From Cyanobacteriota bacterium (GTDB lineage Bacteria; Cyanobacteriota; Cyanobacteriia; PCC-6307; Cyanobiaceae), in assembly GCA_026389255.1 (NCBI GenBank), contig JAPLIF010000225.1:1-17171 (forward strand): DNA of 17,171 nucleotides, given 5' to 3'. This document shows, piece after piece, positions 1 to 6,617 of the stretch. Both the position numbers and the translations under genes were made by a program. How positions within the stretch are numbered: the stretch's first letter is position 1; each line of letters starts with the position of its first letter. The notes under the pieces are model-generated. The model searched no databases. It was given only the letters and a program-made list of their open reading frames with translations, and was not told where the DNA came from.

Positions 1-1
1 C

Positions 2-499
2 AATCAACTGCAAAATCCGGTGTTGTTTGATGGAGACACCATTATCGTTTCCCGCGCAATCCAGCCGGTCCCGGAGGAAGTCTTGGCGATTGGCCAAACC
101 AATTTGGCGCCCTTGAGCATCAGCGTGACCGTGATCGGGGAGGTCAAGGCGCCTGGGACGGTTTCCTTGCCTGCCAACACCCCGCTCATTGAAGCTCTAT
201 TCCGAACGGGAGGTTTGATTCGGCGTCGCGCCCAGACGAATCGCATTGAATTGGTGCGTTTCAATCGCAACGGCACCACGACTCGCCAGGTATTTGCCTA
301 TAAGGATGATTTGCCCGTTTCTAATCTGACAAATCCGCCATTGCGCAATGGTGACACCATCATTGTTCGTAGTAATCTCTATGGCAAGGCCCTGACTTTC
401 CTCAATGATATTTCCGAGCCCTTCAACGCCCTCAACAACATCTTAAATTATGCTAACACTTGGAATTACTGGCAAAACAACAATAACAATGGCCGCTAA
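2..499 (+). CDS. Polysaccharide export outer-membrane protein, C-terminal part (5' end outside window)
   Basis: The frame is open from the left edge, so this is the last 165 residues of a longer protein; a GTG at 20 is an internal Val, not the start. It begins with the tail of one SLBB repeat (FDGDTIIV, residues 9-16) followed by a complete second one: VTVIGEVKAPG (42-52), LIEALFRTGG (62-71) and PPLRNGDTIIV (112-122). The closing segment (about 127-157) resembles the C-terminal membrane-inserting helix of Wza-type proteins, then ends in an Asn-rich tail. Known for the family: octameric outer-membrane channels that pass capsule or exopolysaccharide out of the cell, partnered with a Wzc-type inner-membrane protein. 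The gene is clearly more AT-rich than its downstream neighbours, as is common in polysaccharide loci. Family assignment is firm; the particular polymer is unknown. Confidence 0.88.
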   Translation, partial: NQLQNPVLFDGDTIIVSRAIQPVPEEVLAIGQTNLAPLSISVTVIGEVKAPGTVSLPANTPLIEALFRTGGLIRRRAQTNRIELVRFNRNGTTTRQVFAYKDDLPVSNLTNPPLRNGDTIIVRSNLYGKALTFLNDISEPFNALNNILNYANTWNYWQNNNNNGR

Positions 500-535
500 C
501 CTCACCCGTATTCTTCTTCCATCTTCTTAATCTCC

Positions 536-1774
536 ATGGATCACTTTCGCCACCCTCTTAACACCCGTGCCGTGGCTTGGGCCCTGCTCTCCCAGTCCCT
601 GTGGCTGCCCGTTGTGGGGATCGATCTTCACGACCGCTGGCAAGCGGAATCCCATCGTTCCCGGCCCCTCGCCCTCCCCCAAGCCGAGTTGGCGGCATCT
701 CTACCCCCGGCTCCTTTGATGAATCCCCCCGACGCGTCTCCCCTTTCCCGGGAAGGCCTGTCGCCTCATTCAACGACTGGAGTCCTGCTGGGCTCCTCTT
801 CTCCGGCAGCCCATGCCCAAATCGGTCAACTGCTCGATCCGGTTGAGAAGGTGGTTCCGATCGGCCAGGCTGAGATGACCCAGCGACCGTTCCGGTTTGC
901 CATGCCAACTCCCACCCAGCCTGCCGGTGGGATCCGGTCCCCAGGGGTGGGTCCCCTCGCCAGCGCCTCCCGCTACGACCTGTTGCAGCGTTCGTTTACG
1001 CCTGCGGAACTTCTGGGGGGAGCCTTGACCTTGAAGGATCTCCAGGTTGCCCCATCCCCGGCGGTCGCCCTCTCTGAGCGAGCCCGCCTGGCCCGTTCCT
1101 CTGATCCGTTGGCTCCTTTGCCCCAGGCCTGGCGTGAACCGATGCGTCGCGCCCTCAATGCGATCAATATCTCTTCGCCCCTGAAGCCCGCCGCCCAGCT
1201 GGAGGCCGCCCGTGTGGTCCACGTGCCATCCATGAAGGTGCAACGCGCTACATCAGTTCCCTTGGCGTTGCAGTCCGATGGCAGTGTTGACCTGCTGTCC
1301 AAACCCGAGGATCCCGCGGTCCTGGAGGCCATCCGTGGCTGGAGCGGTCGCCAGGATCTCCCCGCTTCGGGTCGTTTGGCTCCCGCCATCGTCCATGTCG
1401 AACCCCTCAAGGAATTGCCACCACTGAGTTCGACTTCGGTCAAGACCCAGGCTGGGTCCCACTCTTCAGGCCCCATGGGGAAGGCCTCGCCCGCTTCGTC
1501 GGCGATGGTTGCGCCAGTCCCAGCGGTGGCTCCCCCGGCCAAGGCTTCGGTCCCGGCTGGTTCACCCGTTGACGCTCCAGTCTCTGAACTCCGCGTCGAG
1601 CCCCCTGCGCCCCAACCGCCCTTGGCGGCGGAAGCTCCGAGTCCCGCCCCACCCGCCGCCGCTCCGGCGCCGTCGGCCCCTGTTGCTCCAGCCCCCGAGG
1701 TGACTCCAGCGCCCGCCCCCAGTGCCCCCCAGGCCTCCACCCCGGCCCCTTCCGCTCCCCAGCCTGCTTGGTGA
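536..1774 (+). CDS. Pro/Ala-rich secreted or anchored protein of unknown function with a TonB-C-like segment
   Basis: This 412-residue protein is not one I recognise. ATG at 536 follows the polysaccharide-export gene by 36 bases. Residues 12-28 are hydrophobic (AVAWALLSQSLWLPVVG), giving a weak signal peptide or N-terminal anchor, so export is likely. The middle is low in recognisable motifs. Residues about 228-295 (core SDGSVDLLSKPEDPAVLEAI, 247-266, then RGW) resemble the C-terminal domain of TonB proteins in the order DG.V, paired residues, AI..W. From about residue 326 to the end it is a disordered Pro/Ala/Ser tail. It contains SRYDLL (145-150), nearly the same as SRYDVL in the next gene product, and its TGA overlaps the ATG of that gene by one base, which suggests translational coupling. 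Inference: a periplasmic or envelope partner of the downstream barrel protein. High coding-strand GC and codon use support a real gene. Confidence 0.72.
   Translation: MDHFRHPLNTRAVAWALLSQSLWLPVVGIDLHDRWQAESHRSRPLALPQAELAASLPPAPLMNPPDASPLSREGLSPHSTTGVLLGSSSPAAHAQIGQLLDPVEKVVPIGQAEMTQRPFRFAMPTPTQPAGGIRSPGVGPLASASRYDLLQRSFTPAELLGGALTLKDLQVAPSPAVALSERARLARSSDPLAPLPQAWREPMRRALNAINISSPLKPAAQLEAARVVHVPSMKVQRATSVPLALQSDGSVDLLSKPEDPAVLEAIRGWSGRQDLPASGRLAPAIVHVEPLKELPPLSSTSVKTQAGSHSSGPMGKASPASSAMVAPVPAVAPPAKASVPAGSPVDAPVSELRVEPPAPQPPLAAEAPSPAPPAAAPAPSAPVAPAPEVTPAPAPSAPQASTPAPSAPQPAW
1511..1771 (+). repeat. Low-complexity Pro/Ala/Ser tail
   Basis: The last 87 codons of the preceding gene encode almost only Pro, Ala, Ser and Val, with the heptad-like unit APAPSAP or close variants recurring (around residues 376-382, 391-397 and 403-408). 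The DNA is correspondingly biased to CCN and GCN codons. It probably forms an extended linker or cell-wall-spanning segment. Such tracts are prone to length changes. Confidence 0.7.
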
Positions 1775-2460
1775 TGTTCGCCTCTGCTGGTGCCAGGTTG
1801 ACCGTGGGCGTTGCTGTTGCCCTGGCGGCAGCCACCCCACCGGTCTTTGCCCAGGGCCTCGCACCCCTGGCACCTTGGCGCCAGGTGGCACCACAGGCCC
1901 CTGCAGCCTCCTGGTTGCCCCTTGCTGATCCACGAGTCAATTCCCTGGCCTGGCGACCGGTATCCCGTTACGACGTACTGCCGTCACCCCAACAACCTGA
2001 AACGGCTTTACAAACAACCGTTCCCTTGGTCGACCCTGCGAAGCAGCCCGGGCCGATTTTTGGCATTGGAACGGGTATCCAGGCCTTTGCTGGGGATCGC
2101 ACCAGTCCTGTGGTGACCGGGCGCCTTGGTTATGCCTTCGGTGAAGGGTTCGGGGTTTCCCTACGGCCCACTTATATCTTCTTGAACAGGGATCTGCAGG
2201 GTGTTGATAACAGCGATGGAGCTTTTCAGATGCCCCTCACCCTTGATTTGTTCCCCCGTTCGCTCTTCTCGCCCTACCTCGGGGTTGGCCTAGCCACCAA
2301 TACCGATACCAGCCACACGACCGATGCCATGCTCACGGGGGGCATTGACCTGAACCTCTTGCGCCATCTATCCCTTGGGATGAACATTAATTATATCTTA
2401 CAGCCTGCGCAAAATGATACTGACTGGGAGGCCATGGCTTTGCTTTATTTTCGTTTTTAG
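1774..2460 (+). CDS. Outer-membrane beta-barrel protein, small porin-like
   Basis: 228 residues from ATG 1774, which shares its A with the TGA of the previous gene (in-frame GTG 1771 and TTG 1768 are alternatives). A signal peptide is clear: Arg8, hydrophobic 10-22, likely cleavage after VFA (24-26). Residues 27-92 are a Pro-rich linker that includes SRYDVL (64-69). From about 93 the sequence alternates polar and apolar residues with Gly/aromatic turns (FGIGTGIQAF, GRLGYAFGEGFGVSLRPTY, SPYLGVGLAT, LSLGMNINYIL) and ends in LLYFRF, the terminal Phe expected for BAM recognition. The barrel is small, probably eight strands, as in OmpA/OmpX-like folds. It sits downstream of a polysaccharide-export protein, so a role in envelope structure or polymer release is possible, but this is inference. 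Confidence 0.8.
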   Translation: MFASAGARLTVGVAVALAAATPPVFAQGLAPLAPWRQVAPQAPAASWLPLADPRVNSLAWRPVSRYDVLPSPQQPETALQTTVPLVDPAKQPGPIFGIGTGIQAFAGDRTSPVVTGRLGYAFGEGFGVSLRPTYIFLNRDLQGVDNSDGAFQMPLTLDLFPRSLFSPYLGVGLATNTDTSHTTDAMLTGGIDLNLLRHLSLGMNINYILQPAQNDTDWEAMALLYFRF

Positions 2461-2513
2461 AAACGGCTGTTGATCGCGTTTGATCGTAGATTGGATAGAA
2501 CCCTGGACTGGAT

Positions 2514-3074
2514 TTACGGTTCGGCTACGGCCTCAATGGCAGCGGCAATTTGTTGTCGTTGCTCGTCGTCGTAGCCCCATCGCTCTAGGAACTCCACGTC
2601 TTGTCCTTGACCCCGGGTGCCGGCGAGCAGGGATTCCAGTCGCAGCTTGACGAGATTGGGGTCCAGTAAGCGCAGCAATTCGCGGCTGCGCACGCTCACC
2701 CGTTGGGAGGCCAGGGTCGCCACCCTGTCTTGGTTGCGCCCGTGATGCACGGCCATGGCTGTGCTCATGGCCAGATTCCGGGCGGTCAGATCCACAACTC
2801 CTTCTCCCGCCAGACGCAGGCTCAGGATCAGGGCCTCGGGCATGCGATCCATCAAGGGCCCTTCCCCGGCCATCGCCACCACGAAAAATCCCCTCGCCCC
2901 ATCGCGGCTCGCCACCAAATCCCCGACCCGCTCGCTCAGCACCTCATCGCTCAACACATCCTGTTCCCATTCCTCCAGCCACTGGCTCGCTAGAGCCATG
3001 GCTTCTTGAAAGCCGATGGGCTTAGCGACGGCATGGTCTGCCTGGCTGGGGTCGCTGCTCAAGGGGGTGCTCAT
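2514..3074 (-). CDS. Conserved cyanobacterial protein of unknown function
   Basis: 186 residues, soluble, no signal peptide or membrane segment. The reading frame is open further upstream but the chosen ATG (3074) gives MSTPLSSDPS and avoids overlap with the divergent era start at 3133. The most family-like stretch is residues 45-110: VLSERVGDLVASRDGARGFF, an acidic MDRMPEALI, then VVDLTARNLAMSTAMAVHH (93-111). The C-terminus (QDVEFLERWGYDDEQRQQI, 158-176) looks like a small helical hairpin. I recall proteins of this type as widespread in cyanobacteria next to era, but no function is established that I can name. The 58-base gap to era must hold both promoters; I see no convincing boxes in it. 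The highly ordered, acidic sequence and absence of disorder argue for a genuine folded protein. Confidence 0.8.
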   Translation of the reverse strand: MSTPLSSDPSQADHAVAKPIGFQEAMALASQWLEEWEQDVLSDEVLSERVGDLVASRDGARGFFVVAMAGEGPLMDRMPEALILSLRLAGEGVVDLTARNLAMSTAMAVHHGRNQDRVATLASQRVSVRSRELLRLLDPNLVKLRLESLLAGTRGQGQDVEFLERWGYDDEQRQQIAAAIEAVAEP

Positions 3075-3132
3075 GGGTTGCCAAGGTGGGGCTGGTCGGT
3101 AGGGCAGCCGGGGGGCTGTCAATGTTGAGGAT

Positions 3133-4092
3133 ATGGATTCCACTCTCCCTGTTGTCAGTCCTAACGATTTCCGTTCTGGGTTTGTGGCCCTGATCGGGCG
3201 GCCGAACGTGGGCAAATCCACCCTCCTCAACCAGCTGGTCGGTTCCAAGGTGGCCATCACCTCCCCAGTGGCCCAGACCACCCGCCATCGCCTGCGGGGC
3301 ATCCTCACCACCCCTGGGGCCCAGATTGTCCTTCTGGATACGCCTGGGATCCACAAGCCCCACCATCTCCTCGGGGAGCGCTTGGTTCGCAGTGCCCGCA
3401 CGGCCATTGGCGAGGTGGATCTTGTGTTTCTTTTGTTGGATGGTTCCCAGCCCCCTGGCGGCGGGGATGCCTTCATCGTCGAACTGCTGCGCCAGGGTGG
3501 CTTTGCCGTGCAGGTCGCCGTCAACAAGAGCGATCAGCTCGATCCCGATCGGCGCCTGGCCGTGGCAGGGCAGTATCGGCAATTGCTGGATGGCCCTGTC
3601 GCCGCCCCGGCAACGGCAACCAATCCAGGCCAACCCTGGCCCTTGCACCTGTGTAGTGCCCTGACGGGCGAGGGCACCGAGGCACTTGTCAAGGCCCTGA
3701 GCCTGGCTTTGCCCCTGGGGCCCCACCTTTATCCGGCCGATGCCGTGACAGATCAGCCCGAGCAGCTTTTACTCGAGGAGCTGATCCGGGAGCAGGTGCT
3801 GCACCACACCCGGGAGGAGGTCCCCCATTCGGTGGCCGTTCGGGTCGAGCGGATGGAAGAGGACGGACCCCGGTTGGCGGTGCTGGCCACCGTGGTGGTG
3901 GAACGCACTAGTCAGAAGGCCATCGTGATCGGCAAGGGCGGGCAGATGCTGCGTCGCATCGGGGAGGGGGCCCGCCTCTCCATGCAGAAGCTGTTGGACG
4001 GGCCCGTGTATCTGGAGCTTTTCGTCAAGGTGGTGCCCCATTGGCGTCGCAGTCCCACCCGGCTGGCGGAACTTGGCTACAACACCGACTGA
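3133..4092 (+). CDS. era: GTPase Era
   Basis: Era binds GTP and the 3' end of 16S rRNA and is needed for maturation of the small ribosomal subunit; it acts in the cytoplasm and at the membrane. All GTPase signatures are visible in the 319 residues: G1 GRPNVGKS (22-29), G2 region with TT at 49-50, G3 DTPG (69-72), G4 NKSD (131-134) and G5 SAL (175-177). The C-terminal KH domain carries VIGKGGQMLRRIG (265-277), the RNA-binding GxxG being KGGQ-type. Length is slightly above the usual 300, owing to a short N-terminal extension. It leads a plus-strand run (lyase, trmD-ispF, larB) with small gaps, and is divergent from the unknown gene at 2514-3074. Nothing is missing or broken. Confidence 0.97.
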   Translation: MDSTLPVVSPNDFRSGFVALIGRPNVGKSTLLNQLVGSKVAITSPVAQTTRHRLRGILTTPGAQIVLLDTPGIHKPHHLLGERLVRSARTAIGEVDLVFLLLDGSQPPGGGDAFIVELLRQGGFAVQVAVNKSDQLDPDRRLAVAGQYRQLLDGPVAAPATATNPGQPWPLHLCSALTGEGTEALVKALSLALPLGPHLYPADAVTDQPEQLLLEELIREQVLHHTREEVPHSVAVRVERMEEDGPRLAVLATVVVERTSQKAIVIGKGGQMLRRIGEGARLSMQKLLDGPVYLELFVKVVPHWRRSPTRLAELGYNTD

Positions 4093-4125
4093 CAGGATGG
4101 GCGCGGCTGACCCTTCCCCTGGCCC

Positions 4126-4620
4126 TTGAGTCCCTTGAGTGATTTTCCGCCCGCCACCATCGAGGCGTTCCTGAGCTCCTGCGCGGGGGAGTGGATTGCC
4201 CTTCGCAGCCAGTTCGCTCCCCTTAACCCCAGCCAGGACGATGACGCCTGGCACGACTCCGAGCGGGGTGAGATCAAGGTGGACTATCTGGCCCCAGCCT
4301 GCAGCGAGGCCCCAGGAGGCCTGCGGGTCACCGCACCGGGGGGCACCGTCACCACCTTGACCTTCCTGGCGGATGGCCAGGTCCTCTTGGCCTCCTCCTC
4401 CCAGGAGAGCACTGCGGGCACCTGGCAATTCTGGCCTGACGGCACGATGGAACTGGCTTCTCCCGCGGAGGACGGCCAGGTCAGTGAGCGGATCTGGTTC
4501 GCCAAGCCCAACCTGCGCCTGCGCAGCAGCCTGGCCCACCGGGCGGATGGGAAACCGGGACGGGCCAGCTTCAGCACCGAGATTCGCCGCGTCAGTCGCC
4601 CGCCTTCCCAGGCCCTGTGA
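4126..4620 (+). CDS. Phycobiliprotein chromophore lyase, CpcS/CpeS family
   Basis: Members of this family attach bilins to conserved cysteines of phycobiliproteins (commonly the Cys82-equivalent) and fold as lipocalin-like barrels. The 164-residue product has the expected N-terminal [14 protein letters not shown] (17-30), a central [10 protein letters not shown] (46-55), [10 protein letters not shown] (77-86) and the diagnostic [15 protein letters not shown] (121-135). Only TTG codons are available as starts: 4126 (used here) or 4135, which would give [10 protein letters not shown] and looks equally natural. There is no clear Shine-Dalgarno sequence. The sequence does not let me separate CpcS, CpcU, CpeS or CpeU, so no symbol is given. 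Its place between era and trmD is remote from phycobilisome structural genes. It shows that the organism makes phycobilisomes. Confidence 0.85.
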   Translation: MSPLSDFPPATIEAFLSSCAGEWIALRSQFAPLNPSQDDDAWHDSERGEIKVDYLAPACSEAPGGLRVTAPGGTVTTLTFLADGQVLLASSSQESTAGTWQFWPDGTMELASPAEDGQVSERIWFAKPNLRLRSSLAHRADGKPGRASFSTEIRRVSRPPSQAL

Positions 4621-4633
4621 TGCGGTATCGCTA

Positions 4634-5869
4634 ATGCGACTGGATGTCGTCAGTCTGTTGCCGGAGGCTTTCCTGCCCCTACGGGAATTGGGGGTCATCG
4701 GCCGTGCCTTCGGGGCCGGCATCGCTGAACTCCACACCCATAACCCCCGGGATCACGCCACGGATCGCTACCGCAAGGTCGATGATCTGCCCTACGGCGG
4801 TGGCGTCGGCATGGTGCTCAAGCCCGAGCCCGTGTTTGCCGCCTTTGAGGCGATTCCGGTGCGGAGGCGCCGCCGTGTCCTGCTGATGAGTCCCCAGGGG
4901 CAGCCCCTGGGGCAGGCGGATCTCCTGCGTTGGGCCGAGAACTACGACCAGTTGGTGTTGCTCTGTGGCCATTACGAAGGTTTTGACGAGCGCATCCGGG
5001 GCCTGGCGGATGAGGAGGTTTCCATGGGTGATTTTGTGCTGACCGGTGGCGAATTACCGGCCATGACGGTGATCAATGGTGTGGTCCGCCTGTTGCCGGG
5101 CACGGTGGGCAAGGCGGCCTCGTTGCAGGAGGAGAGCCATCGCGATGGCCTGCTGGAACATCCCCACTACACCCGCCCCGCCCTTTTCCGCGGCCAGGAG
5201 GTGCCCGAAGTCCTGCGCAGTGGCGACCATGGCGCCATCGACCAATGGCGCCAACGGCAGAGCCAGGAGCGCACCCGCCTGCGTCGACCCGATCTCTATG
5301 CCCGCTGGCTGGAGGGGGTTGCGGCCAACGGGCCGGCCCGCCTGGAAGACTGGCCTGGGACGATGGCTTCCACGGGGGCAACCATGGATCTGCGGATCGG
5401 CAACGGTTATGACATCCATCGCCTGATCCAGGGTCGTCCCTTGATCCTGGGGGGCGTCCGGCTGGAGCATCCCGAGGGACTCGGGCTCGATGGCCATAGT
5501 GATGCGGACGTCCTGGTGCATGCGCTGATGGATGCCCTGCTTGGGGCCCTGTCCCTGGGGGACATCGGTCGCCATTTCCCCCCGGAGGACAGCCGTTGGC
5601 AAGGGGCCGATAGCCTCGAACTGCTGCAGAAAGTGGTGGCTCTGGTGGCGGAGCGGGGTTGGCGCGTGCTGAATGTGGATGCGGTGGTCATTGCCGAACG
5701 GCCCCGACTCAAGCCCCACATCGACGCCATGCGGGCGGCCATAGCGGCCCGTCTTGGGGTCGATTCGGAGCAGGTGGGGGTGAAGGCCACCACGAATGAG
5801 GGACTGGGACCTGAGGGGCGTGAAGAGGGTATCGCTTGTCATGCCGTGGCCCTGCTGGCCAGGCCCTGA
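4634..5869 (+). CDS. trmD-ispF: TrmD-IspF fusion: tRNA (guanine37-N1)-methyltransferase joined to MECDP synthase
   Basis: One uninterrupted frame of 411 residues holds two complete enzymes. Residues 1 to about 235 are TrmD, which methylates G37 of tRNAs using [20 protein letters not shown] (52-68), SPQGQPLG (86-93), [13 protein letters not shown] (109-121), [13 protein letters not shown] (131-143), Arg152, and [10 protein letters not shown] (173-182). Residues about 236-250 form a short linker, and 251-411 are IspF of the MEP isoprenoid pathway: NGYDIH with Asp260/His262, [10 protein letters not shown] with His288 and zinc ligand His296, LGDIGRHF, and KATTNEGLG. Reading every codon across 5282-5400 shows no stop. 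The position equivalent to E. coli Asp169 is Glu167. ATG 4634 lies 13 bases after the lyase stop; larB begins 3 bases after the end. Either a bifunctional protein or internal initiation at ATG 5363/5384 would yield IspF. Confidence 0.9.
   Translation: MRLDVVSLLPEAFLPLRELGVIGRAFGAGIAELHTHNPRDHATDRYRKVDDLPYGGGVGMVLKPEPVFAAFEAIPVRRRRRVLLMSPQGQPLGQADLLRWAENYDQLVLLCGHYEGFDERIRGLADEEVSMGDFVLTGGELPAMTVINGVVRLLPGTVGKAASLQEESHRDGLLEHPHYTRPALFRGQEVPEVLRSGDHGAIDQWRQRQSQERTRLRRPDLYARWLEGVAANGPARLEDWPGTMASTGATMDLRIGNGYDIHRLIQGRPLILGGVRLEHPEGLGLDGHSDADVLVHALMDALLGALSLGDIGRHFPPEDSRWQGADSLELLQKVVALVAERGWRVLNVDAVVIAERPRLKPHIDAMRAAIAARLGVDSEQVGVKATTNEGLGPEGREEGIACHAVALLARP
5384..5869 (+). other. ispF: IspF portion of the fused frame, with possible internal start
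   Basis: Translation from ATG 5384 would give a 161-residue protein beginning [12 protein letters not shown], which matches the normal N-terminus and length (about 157-160) of stand-alone 2-C-methyl-D-erythritol 2,4-cyclodiphosphate synthase. The enzyme cyclises CDP-ME 2-phosphate to MECDP, and its zinc ligands (Asp8, His10 and His42 in E. coli numbering) are all present. A second in-frame ATG at 5363 would add seven residues. A run of five G lies 7-11 bases before ATG 5384, only a weak match to a ribosome binding site. This entry marks the alternative product; the frame itself is continuous with trmD. Confidence 0.6.
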
Positions 5870-5872
5870 GCC

Positions 5873-6583
5873 ATGGCTTTCCCCCCTGGGTTGGGTCCTT
5901 CCGATCACGATCTCGATCTCGATCGCCGCCGTCGCCTAGGCCTGGTGGAGGCTGTGTGGGGCGAGCACAAGAGCCCCGCCCAGATCGCCGCCATCATCAA
6001 GGCCATGCGGGCCGCTGGCGAGCTGGTTCTGGTGACGCGGGTGTCCGAAGAGCAGGTTGCAGCGGTGTTGACCCTGCTGGGGCCCGAAGGGGATGTCCTC
6101 GAAGGGGTATGGCATCACCAGGAGGCCCGTTGCCTCACCCTTCCCGCCCTGCCGGTGCCGGACCCCGGACTGGGGACCGTGGCGATTCTGGGGGCGGGCA
6201 GCAGTGATCTGGCCGTGGCTGCAGAAGCCCATCTCGCCCTGGCCTGCCACGGGGTGGCCAGTGATCTGATCCTGGACGTGGGAGTCGCCGGCTTGCACCG
6301 TTTGCTGGCCCGGCTCGCTGGTTTGGGGCGTTATCGCGTGTTGATCGTCTGTGCCGGCATGGAGGGCGCTTTGCCAACCGTGGTGGCGGGTTTATTGCCC
6401 CAGCCGGTGATCGGCGTGCCCGTGTCGGTGGGGTATGGGGTCAGCAAGGGCGGGCGGGCCGCTCTCCAGGGCATGTTGGCCAGTTGTGCCCCAGGCCTGA
6501 CGGTGGTGAACATCGACAATGGCTATGGGGCCGCGATGGCGGCCCTGCGCATTCTCCAGGCCCCCAGGGGGCGTGGGGGCTGA
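5873..6583 (+). CDS. larB: LarB-type pyridinium-3,5-biscarboxylic acid mononucleotide synthase (CpmA homologue)
   Basis: LarB carboxylates and hydrolyses nicotinic acid adenine dinucleotide, the first step to the nickel-pincer nucleotide of lactate racemase; the cyanobacterial relative is also known as CpmA, a circadian phase modifier. The 236 residues show the N-terminal LDLDRRRRLGLVEAVWGEHK (14-33) and a PurE-like C-terminal half: GAGSSD (107-112), DVGVAGLHR (135-143), CAGMEGALPTVVAGL (160-174), VPVSVGYG (182-189) and NIDNGYGAA (213-221). Cys160, Glu164 and Cys205 fall at the spacing of Cys176, Glu180 and Cys221 in the Lactobacillus plantarum enzyme, so catalysis looks intact. No larC or larE is nearby, so whether it serves a nickel cofactor here is unknown. 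ATG 5873 is 3 bases after the ispF stop, indicating one transcript. Confidence 0.9.
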   Translation: MAFPPGLGPSDHDLDLDRRRRLGLVEAVWGEHKSPAQIAAIIKAMRAAGELVLVTRVSEEQVAAVLTLLGPEGDVLEGVWHHQEARCLTLPALPVPDPGLGTVAILGAGSSDLAVAAEAHLALACHGVASDLILDVGVAGLHRLLARLAGLGRYRVLIVCAGMEGALPTVVAGLLPQPVIGVPVSVGYGVSKGGRAALQGMLASCAPGLTVVNIDNGYGAAMAALRILQAPRGRGG

Positions 6584-6599
6584 AGCCCGCACGCCCCTG
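6565..6599 (+). terminator. GC-rich hairpin at the end of larB
   Basis: Bases 6565-6580 pair with 6585-6599 to give a long GC stem (CAGGGG..CGTG..GGGC with its complement), one bulged G and one mismatch, closed by the tetraloop TGAA that includes the larB stop codon. Only three T follow (ATTT at 6604-6607), so this is not a textbook intrinsic terminator. It lies exactly between the convergent larB and DUF1517 genes and could end transcripts from both sides or protect mRNA 3' ends. Confidence 0.45.
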
Positions 6600-6617
6600 C
6601 ACTGATTTGAAGGCAAC

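Noticed and set aside
973..1740. Open frame of 255 codons on the minus strand
   Set aside because: Gly/Ala-rich complement of the Pro/Ala-rich gene on the plus strand, with no motif of its own.
4373..4633. Upstream extension of the trmD frame
   Set aside because: The frame is open but overlaps the lyase gene and gives an Arg/Pro/Ala-rich sequence unlike TrmD N-termini; ATG 4634 gives the proper [11 protein letters not shown].
5905..5930. Short repeat of gatctc units near the larB start
   Set aside because: It encodes LDLD, the normal start of the LarB domain, and is too short to be a functional repeat.
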